Shown: positions 16,301-25,174, counted from the first letter of the stretch. The stretch: DNA of 39,207 bases from Hungatella effluvii (GCF_003201875.1 NZ_QJKD01000004.1:394111-433317), one strand, 5' to 3'. Notes: generated from the sequence alone by a model not told the origin. Made by a program: numbers and translations.

Positions 16301-18013
16301 TTATTCTGCACTGCTTTCTGATTCTGCGGCCTCGCTGCTCTCAGCTGGAGCCGTTGATTCATCGTCGGATATCTGCTTAAACTCCAGATTGTCGAACGCG
16401 GTGGCAATACAGATTCCGGTACCGCTCGCCATATAGTTGATCTTTACGCGGTCACCCGGCTCTGTGAGGGCCAGTTCATTGCTCAGATCGTAGGAAATGG
16501 TAAAGATCTGATCCGGTTTCTCCTTCAGGATCAGCTTGTAGGTGATGCTCTCACCTAATGCCTCACTGGCGATCCGGTAGACCTTTCCTTCGGCTTCCTT
16601 TGCATTCTGCCCTGTGATGATGCCGTCATTGCTGCTTCCCATAACCTGCCGGAAATTACGGAGCGCGCTGTCGATGGTCTCTCCGGTTCCGACATTCGTA
16701 TAGTTGGATACGGAGACGAAAGCGTACTGCTTGATCAGACCGGCTCTGTCCTTCAGCGTCATGAAGTACGTGGCTTTTCCGTCCAGATTGATGATCATCG
16801 GGAAGGAAGCGGAATAGCCATACTGCTGAACCTTACCCTGGGCGGACTGCTGGGCCGCCATCTCGGTGGCACCGCTCATCTGGTACATCTTCGGTTCCTT
16901 CGTTACCATGTCCACCATGATAAATCCGATGGCGGATTCATCGGAGCCCACGCTGGTGAGTCCTGTGAAGAGGTAGCAGTCGGAGCCGTTGTATACGATG
17001 ATGTTGCCCTGGCTGGTACGGAACTTATCCTGGTTGGAGAAGTTGAAGATACCGTGAACATAGGCACCCTGATTCTGAATCTGCTGCATGATAAACTCTT
17101 CCGGCTGAACGCGGTCTACCCATTCCGGCAGATCATCCACACCGTAGTAATTGGTTTCACCAGTGGAGGCGTTTACAATCGCCACACCGCTTGCCTCCGG
17201 AAGACTGAACAGCCAGCGGTTCTTATAGGTAGTGATTACCCAGTAGGGAACGCCGTCGTCATCCAGCTCGAAGGAGTAATCCGTCATACCCCGGAAGAGT
17301 CCGCCCTCAAATAGGCGCACATGGCGGTTTAGATCGTCCAGCAGGTAGGCGTTCTCCTGATACTTGATCTTGTGATCCGTCACCAGATCCACATCGCTTA
17401 CATCGGTTGCGGATACGACGATATATCCGGCGGAACCGTCCAGATTCTTTAACCATTTGAAGAAGCCGGAGTGCTCCAGCGGAACAACCCACACCAGTTT
17501 TCCATTGACCTTCTGAATGACAGGAGTACCCAGTACGACCTGGCTGCCCAGTCCCGGATTCTCGCCGACCTTCTTATCGGCCAGTTCCCTGGCCAGCGCC
17601 TTGTCCACCACCGGAAGCTGGTTAAGGGCCAGCGGCTGTACCGTCTCAGTGAACTCCGAGATCTCGGGCTGCCCTAACTGGTCGCGGTACGCCTTATAAT
17701 TAAACAGAGGCATGGAGAGGACCGTGACTGCAAAATACAGCAGCCAGAAAATGATCAGCAGCGTAATTCCTGTTTTAATTCCCTTGACGTTCTTGTCCAC
17801 GCTGACGGACATGTGGGAGGACTGATCCGTAGTAACACGGATTCCGCCCAGACCAATCAGGAAATTTAAGACGACGTAGGAGCTGAATATAAAACACCAG
17901 GCGAATGCGCCATCCGAATACAGCGGATTTAAGTTGGGGCCCTTGACAATGATCATAATCAGGAAAAACAGAGTCAGAGCAAGGTTTAAGAGTAATTTAG
18001 TCTTTTTTTTCAT
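16301..18013 (-). CDS. Membrane protein of unknown function with a large extracytoplasmic domain
   Basis: I do not recognise a named family. The 570-residue protein has three predicted membrane helices in its first 105 residues (about 7-23, 37-58, 79-101). About 420 mostly soluble residues follow, then an acidic Ser/Glu-rich tail (SDDESTAPAESSEAAESESS). The soluble part has repeated short beta-rich segments, such as KLVWVVPLEHSGFF, PYWVITTYK, GVAIVNASTGETNYYGVDDL and ATYFMTLKDRAG. These loosely recall PepSY-like modules with a 'value then conversion' rhythm, but this is only an impression. The ATG has a strong AAAGGGAG before it. It is expressed from its own promoter (18055-18082), separately from the histidine kinase gene upstream, and ends at a good terminator. 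Confidence 0.85.
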   Translation of the reverse strand: MKKKTKLLLNLALTLFFLIMIIVKGPNLNPLYSDGAFAWCFIFSSYVVLNFLIGLGGIRVTTDQSSHMSVSVDKNVKGIKTGITLLIIFWLLYFAVTVLSMPLFNYKAYRDQLGQPEISEFTETVQPLALNQLPVVDKALARELADKKVGENPGLGSQVVLGTPVIQKVNGKLVWVVPLEHSGFFKWLKNLDGSAGYIVVSATDVSDVDLVTDHKIKYQENAYLLDDLNRHVRLFEGGLFRGMTDYSFELDDDGVPYWVITTYKNRWLFSLPEASGVAIVNASTGETNYYGVDDLPEWVDRVQPEEFIMQQIQNQGAYVHGIFNFSNQDKFRTSQGNIIVYNGSDCYLFTGLTSVGSDESAIGFIMVDMVTKEPKMYQMSGATEMAAQQSAQGKVQQYGYSASFPMIINLDGKATYFMTLKDRAGLIKQYAFVSVSNYTNVGTGETIDSALRNFRQVMGSSNDGIITGQNAKEAEGKVYRIASEALGESITYKLILKEKPDQIFTISYDLSNELALTEPGDRVKINYMASGTGICIATAFDNLEFKQISDDESTAPAESSEAAESESSAE

Positions 18014-18054
18014 GCGAAACTCCCTTTTGAGAAATATTGAATAGTAATAGTACT

Positions 18055-18082
18055 ATTATATTGCAAAATAGAAAAAACACAA
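18055..18082 (-). promoter_or_regulatory. Promoter of the 570-residue membrane protein gene, overlapped by a palindrome
   Basis: On the - strand: -35 TTGTGT (18077-18082), 16-bp spacer, perfect -10 TATAAT (18055-18060). A perfect 14-bp palindrome, taatagtactatta (18045-18058), overlaps the -10 and reaches the expected start site, a typical position for a repressor operator. Confidence 0.65.
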
Positions 18083-18112
18083 GGAAGGTTTCGCATTCTG
18101 AGTATAAAGATT

Positions 18113-19861
18113 TTATAAAGACCGGAAAAATGGAATCCGGAAGGAAATGCAGGTCCCCATATTCTTTTTGCTCAGTATCTTCAGCCTGGATTCCTCGCCG
18201 TACTGCATGACCAGTCTGCTGTTCACATTGGCAAGACCGATGCTTTCATTTCCCGGGTGGCTGATCTTCTCGTAAAGCGCCGCGGTTTCGGCCTGATTCA
18301 TTCCCACGCCGGTATCGATGACGGTAACAGTCAGCCACTCTGCTTTCTCCGTGATCTTAAGCTTGATAAAGCCGGAGCCCTCCAATGGTTTGATGCCGTG
18401 ATACAGGCTGTTTTCAATGAGGGGCTGAAGAATAAGCCGGATGATCGGCGTGTTTTCCAGTTCCTCGTCATAGTCGTAGTACAGAATGTATTTATCCTCG
18501 TAGCGGTACCGCTGGATGTGATCGTATTTCTTCAGGTATTCGATCTCGTCCTTCAGTGTGACCATGGAGGCCGTGTTCTGGAGAGAGTATTTGAGAATAT
18601 CCGACAGTGCCTCGATGATTCTGTTGAGGGCCGTCGGCTTCTGCATATATTCCAGAGCCTTGAAATCCAGAGTCTGCAGCGTGTTAAAGAGAAAATGCGG
18701 GTTGATCTGCAGCTGCAGGGCCGTCATCTCCGCCAGCTTCTGCTCCTGTTCCTTAAGGGCCAGCTGGTTCTTTAGAAATGTCTGACGGATGAAGAGCTGT
18801 ACGATGTTATTCAGAATGAGATCGTACTCATCCTTGATAAACGCCGGCTTTTCATTCTTATAGGTTCCCCGTTCTGCATCAGAAAATACCGTGACGAAGT
18901 AATCAATCTGCTGAAAGTTCTTCTTCGTGATGGTGTATGCGATCCAGACCACGGTGCAGATGATGACGGCCAGCACGATGAAAAGCTGAAAAAGGAGTGT
19001 GTAAAGCGCCTGATAATAGCTGGATCGGCTGGTACAGGCGGCGATATAGGTGCCGCAGTCCGCAGGAACGATCCGCACGAAGTATTTGGTGTGGTCAAAG
19101 GAGATCCAGTCCTGAAATGGTGTTCCCGAGGCGGCGCGTACCGCGGAAATGAGGGCGTCCTTCGCTTCCTGGTCCGGCTCCGTGGTCCCTCTGCCCTGAA
19201 GAAGGAAGCTGCCATCCGCGTCAATGATAAAAAACTGATCCAGGCTGGAGCCGCCCCCCAGCATCTGCTTTAACTGGTCTTCGTAGATATTTACCATGAC
19301 GACACCGCGGAACATGCTGAGTTTTTTATAGTAGGTCAGCACCGGAATCGGATTGGTGTAGGAATATAAATGCATATTCCGCTTTTCCACCCACTCGTTC
19401 CGCTCTGATTCCACATAGGAAGGAAGCCAGTTCAAATCAGAGAACTGGGACAGCTGGGTGATGCCTCCCGTATAGGAGGTAAGGAGAGAGTCGTAGCCGT
19501 CGAGATAGTAATAGACGGAGGCGATGTAGGAGGCGTGGCTGGTGAGGGAGGCGAAGTTGGAAAGGATACTGTTGGTGAGTATCACATCCAGATAGCCGAT
19601 CTGTTTATGGGAAATGTAATTGCGCAGGGAGATGGACATCCTGGGATTCCGGGCCAGAAGGTCGTATTGGGTTGCGGCGCTGTCCAGCACGAGAGAGTAG
19701 TTGTCCCTCACGGCCTGGGCCGATTTGACGGCCTCGGTCTCGATGTCCTGCTGTTTGCGGTACACGATGACGGCCATGAAGATAAAGAACAGCGTGATAA
19801 TGGGAATGGTGATGATTCCCGTATAGTATAAAAAACGTTTGATAAAGTTGCGTTTTCTCAT
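18113..19861 (-). CDS. Sensor histidine kinase, YesM/LytS type
   Basis: A 582-residue membrane kinase. It has a first membrane helix at about 13-32, an extracellular sensing region of about 250 residues, a second helix near residue 290-310 (FIVLAVIICTVVWIAYTI), and a His_kinase domain with NPHFLFNTLQTL (phosphoacceptor His389). The ATPase domain carries LQPLIENSLYHGI (N box), DTGVGM and SIGLANVNSRL. This architecture pairs with AraC-type response regulators and usually senses extracellular oligosaccharides, alone or through a binding protein. Its start overlaps the regulator's stop by four bases (19858-19861), so the two are co-translated. The divergent ABC importer and glycosidase genes are the likely targets. 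Confidence 0.94.
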   Translation of the reverse strand: MRKRNFIKRFLYYTGIITIPIITLFFIFMAVIVYRKQQDIETEAVKSAQAVRDNYSLVLDSAATQYDLLARNPRMSISLRNYISHKQIGYLDVILTNSILSNFASLTSHASYIASVYYYLDGYDSLLTSYTGGITQLSQFSDLNWLPSYVESERNEWVEKRNMHLYSYTNPIPVLTYYKKLSMFRGVVMVNIYEDQLKQMLGGGSSLDQFFIIDADGSFLLQGRGTTEPDQEAKDALISAVRAASGTPFQDWISFDHTKYFVRIVPADCGTYIAACTSRSSYYQALYTLLFQLFIVLAVIICTVVWIAYTITKKNFQQIDYFVTVFSDAERGTYKNEKPAFIKDEYDLILNNIVQLFIRQTFLKNQLALKEQEQKLAEMTALQLQINPHFLFNTLQTLDFKALEYMQKPTALNRIIEALSDILKYSLQNTASMVTLKDEIEYLKKYDHIQRYRYEDKYILYYDYDEELENTPIIRLILQPLIENSLYHGIKPLEGSGFIKLKITEKAEWLTVTVIDTGVGMNQAETAALYEKISHPGNESIGLANVNSRLVMQYGEESRLKILSKKNMGTCISFRIPFFRSL

Positions 19862-20619
19862 GATATCCCCCCGTAATCATGATCTGCGCCGTTGCTTTTC
19901 CGATACTGCGAAGGCGTCATGTGGAAATACTGGTGAAAGGCCCTGGAAAAGTTCTTGGGATTGTCGTAGCCCACCCGATCGGCGATTTCATACTGCTTGT
20001 AGCCGATGTCCTTCAGCATCCTCGCAGCATTTTCCATGCGGGTCTTTAAAAGGTAGTCGGAAAAATTGACGTCAGAGTGTTCCTTCATAATTCTCGATAA
20101 GTAGTTGGGGCTTAAGTTTACAAGCCGCGCCGCCTGTTCGAGAGTGGCGTTTTGATAGTCGGTATCCAGATAATTCTTAACCAGGCTGATTATCTTTTCG
20201 TAGTAGCTTAGATTCTCCTCCTCCCGGGCCGGAGCGGCGTGGGTCTCACGGTTTAAGCGGTCCCGGATGCGGGTCAGGCAGTCCACCAGATCATCGTATT
20301 TTACAGGCTTTAACAGATAGTCAACAACCCCGGTGCGCAGGGCCCGGCGAACATACTCGAAGTCCTGGTAGCCGCTGAAGAAGATGATTTTAATGTCCTT
20401 TTTTTCCAGAAGCTTTTCGGAAAGCTCCAGGCCATCCATGATGGGCATGCGGATGTCGGACAGAATCAGGTCCACATGGTTGGCAAGCGTGTATTCGTAA
20501 GCGGCTTTGCCGTTGGAAAAACAGCCGGCGATCTCAAAGCCCAGCTGGCTCCACGGAAACAGCCCGGCAATGCCGTTGCGGATCTTGGCTTCATCATCGA
20601 CGATGATTACCTGATACAT
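19858..20619 (-). CDS. Response regulator with AraC-type DNA-binding domain (YesN-like)
   Basis: A 253-residue regulator. The receiver domain (about 1-120) has the acidic pair Asp8/Asp9, phosphoacceptor Asp55 in LILSDIRMP, and Lys in YLLKPVKY. The C-terminal AraC/XylS domain (about 150-245) has two helix-turn-helix motifs, one in ATLEQAARLVNLSPNYLSRI and one in YEIADRVGYDNPKNFSRAFH. It lacks the long middle region of many 500-residue YesN proteins, so it is the short form. Phosphorylated by the neighbouring kinase, it should activate the divergent sugar-uptake operon by binding the direct repeats at 20744-20782. A strong AAAGGGGG ribosome binding site precedes the ATG; a TATAAT (- strand, 20662-20667) is the probable -10. 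Confidence 0.94.
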   Translation of the reverse strand: MYQVIIVDDEAKIRNGIAGLFPWSQLGFEIAGCFSNGKAAYEYTLANHVDLILSDIRMPIMDGLELSEKLLEKKDIKIIFFSGYQDFEYVRRALRTGVVDYLLKPVKYDDLVDCLTRIRDRLNRETHAAPAREEENLSYYEKIISLVKNYLDTDYQNATLEQAARLVNLSPNYLSRIMKEHSDVNFSDYLLKTRMENAARMLKDIGYKQYEIADRVGYDNPKNFSRAFHQYFHMTPSQYRKSNGADHDYGGIS

Positions 20620-20643
20620 AGGAAGTACCCCCTTTCTCTGATT

Positions 20644-20715
20644 GTATGGTTTCTGATTGTTATTATATAGAAAAGAAAGAGAAAAAGCATCTGTATTTTT
20701 TCAATAAAACCATAC
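20644..20715. promoter_or_regulatory. 9-bp inverted repeat flanking the regulator promoter
   Basis: gtatggttt (20644-20652) and aaaccatac (20707-20715) are exact complements 54 bp apart, and they flank the - strand -10 (20662-20667). They are too far apart for a useful RNA hairpin, so a looped operator for autoregulation is possible. This is an inference from position only. Confidence 0.4.
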
Positions 20716-20743
20716 TTCCATAAAAATGAAGAAATATCATAAT

Positions 20744-20782
20744 AAATGATACTTTTTTCCGCATCTTTGTAAGAAATGATAC
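20744..20782 (+). promoter_or_regulatory. Two direct repeats 30 bp apart, probable activator sites
   Basis: aaatgatac occurs at 20744-20752 and again at 20774-20782; the longer form aaKaaatgatac matches at 11 of 12 positions. The spacing of exactly 30 bp is close to three helical turns, placing both on the same face of the DNA. They lie about 56 and 86 bp upstream of the predicted transcription start, right for an AraC-type activator. Confidence 0.6.
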
Positions 20783-20825
20783 GATTCCATATTTGAAGTT
20801 TCTTCTCTCTTCCTGAAAAATCCGG

Positions 20826-20831
20826 TATACT
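20826..20831 (+). promoter_or_regulatory. -10 of the sugar ABC operon promoter
   Basis: TATACT with a weak -35 (ttctct at 20803-20808, 17-bp spacing) and no TGn extension. A poor -35 below two direct repeats fits an activator-dependent promoter. Confidence 0.55.
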
Positions 20832-20911
20832 ATGAGCACTTGGTGAGGTATTTCACAAACCTATGGATAATCAGTCAACGGTACAGTTGACAACAAACGG
20901 AGGTAACAGAT

Positions 20912-22285
20912 ATGAGAAAAGGAAAGAAACTTGCCTGTCTGTTTATGACAGGACTGATGGCAGCGTCGGCACTGACGGCCTGTACCAATGAACCGGCACC
21001 GGCCGCATCGAATGCACCGGAGGGGGAAACGACGACCGGGAAGGCAGCGGAGAAGACGACGGAAAATGCTTCCGGAGACCAGATCACCCTGCGTTTCATG
21101 TGGTGGGGCGGCGACGCCAGAAATGAGGCGACTCTGGCCGTCATTGACCAATATGAGAAGCTGCATCCGGAGGTTAAGATCGAGGCGGAGATGAACTCCG
21201 ATCAGGGATATATCGACAAGGTATCCACCATGCTGGCCAACGGTACGGCGCCTGATATCCTCCAGCAGAATGTGGACTCTCTCCCGGATTTCATCTCGAG
21301 AGGCGATTTCTTCGTGGATTTCAAGGATTATCCGGAATTATTCGATCCGACCGGGTTTGATGAGACCTTTATCAGCCAGTTCGGCACATTTGACGGAAAG
21401 CTCTTAGCGCTTCCCACCGGTATGTCCTGTCTGGCTACCGTTGCCAATACCGCCGCGGCAGAAGCCTGCGGCGTAGATCTGACAAAGCAGATTACCTGGG
21501 ATTCCATGCTCGAGGAGGGAAAGGCCCTTCACGCTCAGAACCCGGATTATTATTTCATGAATGTGGATACCAAGATTCTGTGTGAGTACGTCTTAAGACC
21601 GTATCTGCGCCAGATAACGGGAGAATCCTTTATTATTGACAGTGAAAAGAAGATCAGCTTTACGAAAGAACAGCTGGTGGAAGTGCTTCAGTATATCAAG
21701 GACTGCTACGACGGCGGCGTCTTTGAGGCGGCCGAGGACAGTGCGACCTTTAAGGGACAGATTCACACCAATCCGAAATGGATCGACGGCAAGTTTGTAT
21801 TTGCCTATGGACCATCCTCCAGCATCAGCCTTTTAATGGATGCAATCCCTGAAACGAAATGCAGCGTGGTTCAGATGCCGATGGCCGAGGACCGGGTAAG
21901 CGACGGCTATTTCGCAGATACGCCTCAGTATATGACCGTAAACAAGAATTCCGAGCATGTGGAAGAGGCCGTGAAGTTCATGGATTACTTCTACAACGAC
22001 GCACAGGCTCAGGAGACGCTGAAGGATGTGAGATCCGTACCTCCTACTAAGACGGCGCGGGCACTCTGCGCGGAGAAAGGCCTGTTAAATGCAACCGTAG
22101 TGGAAGCTGTCGATCTGGCCGCGGGATTAAACGGCAGGAGCGATAAGGGCTACACCACAAGCGCAGAGGTCTATGCGATTCAGGAAGACATGATCGAGAG
22201 CGTCGCCTATGGCCAGAGTACGCCGGAGGAAGCGGCGGACAACGCCATCGATCTGATCAACGATTACTTAAGCGGTTTGAATTAA
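20912..22285 (+). CDS. Sugar ABC transporter, substrate-binding lipoprotein
   Basis: A 457-residue family 1 extracellular solute-binding protein. It has a lipoprotein signal with lipobox LTAC (Cys24) and a Glu/Thr/Ala linker (about 25-55). The mature domain begins ITLRFMWWGGDARNEATL and includes the usual KVSTMLANGTAPDILQQ segment. The N-terminal MWWGG aromatic cluster and family membership point to oligosaccharides. It presents the sugar to the two permeases downstream and may also inform the divergent kinase. CGGAGGTAA lies at ideal distance from the ATG. A hairpin with a T-run (22323-22354) separates it from the permease genes, which should leave this gene with more mRNA than the rest. Confidence 0.93.
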   Translation: MRKGKKLACLFMTGLMAASALTACTNEPAPAASNAPEGETTTGKAAEKTTENASGDQITLRFMWWGGDARNEATLAVIDQYEKLHPEVKIEAEMNSDQGYIDKVSTMLANGTAPDILQQNVDSLPDFISRGDFFVDFKDYPELFDPTGFDETFISQFGTFDGKLLALPTGMSCLATVANTAAAEACGVDLTKQITWDSMLEEGKALHAQNPDYYFMNVDTKILCEYVLRPYLRQITGESFIIDSEKKISFTKEQLVEVLQYIKDCYDGGVFEAAEDSATFKGQIHTNPKWIDGKFVFAYGPSSSISLLMDAIPETKCSVVQMPMAEDRVSDGYFADTPQYMTVNKNSEHVEEAVKFMDYFYNDAQAQETLKDVRSVPPTKTARALCAEKGLLNATVVEAVDLAAGLNGRSDKGYTTSAEVYAIQEDMIESVAYGQSTPEEAADNAIDLINDYLSGLN

Positions 22286-22322
22286 GACCAGAATAAATTT
22301 TCAAACACGCTCTAAATCAGTG

Positions 22323-22354
22323 CGGCCCGGATATGAAAGATTCCGGGCCGTTTT
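22323..22354 (+). terminator. Intercistronic hairpin between binding protein and permease genes
   Basis: cggcccgga (22323-22331) pairs with tccgggccg (22342-22350), followed by tttt. As it lies within an evident operon, it likely acts as a partial terminator or 3'-end stabiliser, raising binding protein levels above those of the permeases, as in malE-malF. Confidence 0.75.
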
Positions 22355-22375
22355 AAAAGGCAGGAGGAGCTTATT

Positions 22376-23287
22376 ATGGCTAATGTGAGTATGAAATCGA
22401 AGCCGAGCCACGGCGGCTGGACCAAGAGGAACCGGATTGGATTTCTTTATGTATGTATCTGGATTTTCGGGTTCCTGGTATTTCAGCTGTATCCGTTTGT
22501 GAGTTCGCTGTTTTACTCTTTTACGAGCTACGATATTTTTCATAAACCCGAGTTTGTAGGCCTGGACAATTACGTGCGGCTGTTTACGAAGGACAAGGAA
22601 TTCTGGAATTCCTTAACCGTTACCTTAAAATATACGTTTATCACCGTCCCCGGCAAGGTGGTGCTGGCGCTGATCATCGCCATGATCTTAAACCGGGAAC
22701 TGAAGGGAATTAACTTTATCAGGACCGTATATTATATTCCGTCGCTGTTAAGCGGCTCTGTGGCGGTCGCCATCCTCTGGAAGGTGCTGTTCATGAATGA
22801 CGGCTTCATCAACAGCCTGCTGGGCGTGATTCATATCGCGCCGGTCAAGTGGCTGGGAAAGCCGGAGATGGCCCTGACAACCATCTGTATGCTGGAGATC
22901 TGGCAGTTCGGCTCTTCCATGGTTCTGTTCTTATCCGCACTTAAGCAGGTTCCGCAGTCGCTCTATGAGGCGGCCAGAATCGATGGAGCTTCCAAGGTAA
23001 GGATTTTTTTCAAGATCACGCTGCCGATGATCACCTCCATCGCGTTCTTTAACATTATCATGCAGCTGATTACGGCGCTTCAAAACTTTACATCGGCATT
23101 TGTCGTGACCAACGGAGGTCCCAACAAGGCCACCTATGTCCTGGGGATGAAGCTGTATACGGATGCGTTTAAATACTTCAAGATGGGATACGCCTGCGCC
23201 ACGTCGTGGATCCTGTTTGTCATCATTATGATTATGACCCTGATCTTGTTCGCTACTTCCAAGAAATGGGTTTACTATGATAACTAG
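22376..23287 (+). CDS. Sugar ABC transporter permease (MalF/UgpA-like)
   Basis: A 303-residue inner permease with six expected membrane helices. The cytoplasmic coupling loop EAARIDGASKVRIFFKITLP, which docks onto the ATPase, is intact. Typical N-terminal features are FLYVCIWIFGFLVFQLYPF and PEFVGLDNYVRLF. It works with the second permease 12 bp downstream and the lipoprotein upstream. The ATG has AGGAGG before it. The subclass with separate binding protein and two permeases but no linked ATPase commonly shares an MsmK-type ATPase coded elsewhere. Confidence 0.94.
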   Translation: MANVSMKSKPSHGGWTKRNRIGFLYVCIWIFGFLVFQLYPFVSSLFYSFTSYDIFHKPEFVGLDNYVRLFTKDKEFWNSLTVTLKYTFITVPGKVVLALIIAMILNRELKGINFIRTVYYIPSLLSGSVAVAILWKVLFMNDGFINSLLGVIHIAPVKWLGKPEMALTTICMLEIWQFGSSMVLFLSALKQVPQSLYEAARIDGASKVRIFFKITLPMITSIAFFNIIMQLITALQNFTSAFVVTNGGPNKATYVLGMKLYTDAFKYFKMGYACATSWILFVIIMIMTLILFATSKKWVYYDN

Positions 23288-23299
23288 GAGGAAATCAGG

Positions 23300-24139
23300 A
23301 TGAAAAATAAAGAGTTAAAAAAGGTTCTTACTTATCTGTTTCTGGGCATCTTCGGCATTGTCATGCTGTTTCCTGTCATCTGGATGTTCTTCGCCTGTTT
23401 TAAGACGAATAATGAGATCTTCGGCAGTTTACGCATTCTTCCCCAGGGCTGGAGCATGGAAGCTTTCGTCAAGGGCTGGAAGACCACAGGCACCTACACA
23501 TATGCCAAATACTTTATCAACACCTTTGCACTGGTGATTCCCACCACGCTGCTCACACTGGCCTCCTGCTCCCTGGTCGCCTATGGATTCGCCAGATTTG
23601 ATTTTCCGGGAAATCAGTTTCTGTTCATGATTCTGATTGCAACGCTCATGCTTCCCAATGCGGTTATTATCATTCCGCGGTATGCACTGTTTAACAAGCT
23701 GGGCTGGCTGGACTCCTATATGACCTTTTTCGCACCGGCTGCGGTTGGCTGCTACCCGTTCTTCGTGTTCATGCTGGTACAGTTTTTAAGAGGGCTCCCG
23801 AGGGATTTAGACGAATCGGCCTATATCGACGGCTGCGGACCGTTTCAGTGCTTTATCCAGATTCTGCTTCCGCTCCTTAAACCGGCTCTCTTCTCCGCCG
23901 GGCTGTTCCAGTTTTTGTGGACGTGGAATGACTTCTTCAACACCAACATTTACATCAATACCGTGTCCAAATTTCCGCTGTCCCTGGCACTTCGGGTCAG
24001 CATCGATGTCACCTCCAACATTCAGTGGAATCAGGTGATGTCCATGGCGCTGGTTTCGATTCTTCCGCTGATTCTTCTGTTCTTCGCGGCGCAGAAATAT
24101 TTCGTGGAAGGGATTGCCACGACTGGTATGAAGGGATAG
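23300..24139 (+). CDS. Sugar ABC transporter permease (MalG/UgpE-like)
   Basis: A 279-residue permease, partner of the previous gene. The family start (FGIVMLFPVIWMFFACFKTNNEIF), the FARFDFPGNQFLFMILIATLMLP segment and the C-terminal FFAAQKYFVEGIATTGMKG are all typical. The coupling loop reads ESAYIDGCGPFQCFIQILLP, a slight departure from the usual EAAxxDGA. AGGAGG lies before the ATG. The esterase gene starts 9 bp after the stop, so the transporter and the enzymes are in one operon. Confidence 0.94.
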   Translation: MKNKELKKVLTYLFLGIFGIVMLFPVIWMFFACFKTNNEIFGSLRILPQGWSMEAFVKGWKTTGTYTYAKYFINTFALVIPTTLLTLASCSLVAYGFARFDFPGNQFLFMILIATLMLPNAVIIIPRYALFNKLGWLDSYMTFFAPAAVGCYPFFVFMLVQFLRGLPRDLDESAYIDGCGPFQCFIQILLPLLKPALFSAGLFQFLWTWNDFFNTNIYINTVSKFPLSLALRVSIDVTSNIQWNQVMSMALVSILPLILLFFAAQKYFVEGIATTGMKG

Positions 24140-24148
24140 GGAGCGGAG

Positions 24149-25174
24149 ATGGAATTAGAACAGGGACTTCTGTACCATGTGGATGGTCTTTTGCGGGACG
24201 AAGCATGGGGAGACTTTATCATCAGCCGGATTCCGGAGTCTGTCAGGTGTCGGCTGAATGAGAAAGCGCAGAAAAATATGTTGTTTGCAAGCAACAGCGA
24301 GCTGCGCTTCGTGATGGAGGAGGAGACGGTGACTATCGTCCTGCGGAGACTGCCGGTGAGCGGGCAGATCCGATCCGCAGGAATCCTGGAGGTCTTTTCC
24401 GGCGATTATCAGGGCAGCTATGAGATCAGCCCTGGTGTGGTGGGAGTCGGGGAGACAGAGATAACCATCCGCAGGCAGGACTGGGGTCATATCAGCCGCT
24501 TCCCGCGAAATCCCGGCGGGTTTGCGCCGCAGGTCACACGGGTCCTGCTTCCCTACGACTGGGGCTGTGCCATCCGGGAAATACGCGGAAGCTTAAGGCC
24601 GCCCAGGCTGGAAGAAATGCCGGAAAAGCGCCTGCTGTTTTACGGTTCTTCCATCACCCACGGCGGAAATGCTTCCGTTCCCTCCAGAACGTATGCGTTT
24701 CAGACAGCCTGGGAACTGGGGTACGACTTAATCAATCTGGGAAGCGCCGGGAGCGCCTTCATGGACCAGGCAATGGCGGAGTATATCGCCGGCCTGAAGG
24801 ACTGGGACGCCGCCGTGTTCGAGCTGGGAGTCAATGTGCTGGAGGAATGGACGGACTGTCAGCTTTACGACCGGGCTTACCAGTGGATTGATACGGTAAA
24901 ACGTGCTCAGCCGGAAAAACCTGTGATCGTGACAGATTTCTATTACAATCATTATGATTTTGAAGAAAATGAAAAGTCTGACGCATTCAGAAAAAAGATA
25001 AAAGAGTGTACGGCTGTACTGGAAAAAAAGTATGATCGGTTGTATTATAGGAATGGAACGCAGATCATGGGAACGTTCCGGGGGCTGTCCTCGGATGGAC
25101 TGCATCCCTCGGACGCGGGTCACGCCATGATCGCACAGAATTTATCAAACTTTATGAGAGCACATGGCCTGTAA
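24149..25174 (+). CDS. SGNH/GDSL-type esterase, probable sugar O-deacetylase
   Basis: A 341-residue enzyme in two parts. An N-terminal beta-rich domain spans about 1-155, and an SGNH hydrolase domain starts near 160. Block I is FYGSSITHGG with nucleophile Ser168, and block V is DGLHPSDAGH with Asp316 and His319. The block I form GSSITHG, with an N-terminal beta domain, resembles the SGNH_3/GxDLY and CE2-like carbohydrate esterases. Together with the GH43 enzyme directly downstream, this suggests removal of acetyl groups from imported xylo-oligosaccharides. No signal peptide is present, so the work is cytoplasmic. The specificity is inference; the fold and triad are seen. Confidence 0.88.
   Translation: MELEQGLLYHVDGLLRDEAWGDFIISRIPESVRCRLNEKAQKNMLFASNSELRFVMEEETVTIVLRRLPVSGQIRSAGILEVFSGDYQGSYEISPGVVGVGETEITIRRQDWGHISRFPRNPGGFAPQVTRVLLPYDWGCAIREIRGSLRPPRLEEMPEKRLLFYGSSITHGGNASVPSRTYAFQTAWELGYDLINLGSAGSAFMDQAMAEYIAGLKDWDAAVFELGVNVLEEWTDCQLYDRAYQWIDTVKRAQPEKPVIVTDFYYNHYDFEENEKSDAFRKKIKECTAVLEKKYDRLYYRNGTQIMGTFRGLSSDGLHPSDAGHAMIAQNLSNFMRAHGL

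Noticed and set aside
18257..18775. 172-residue + strand frame opposite the histidine kinase
   Set aside because: The kinase motifs on the - strand are intact; this frame shows no family motif and no ribosome binding site.
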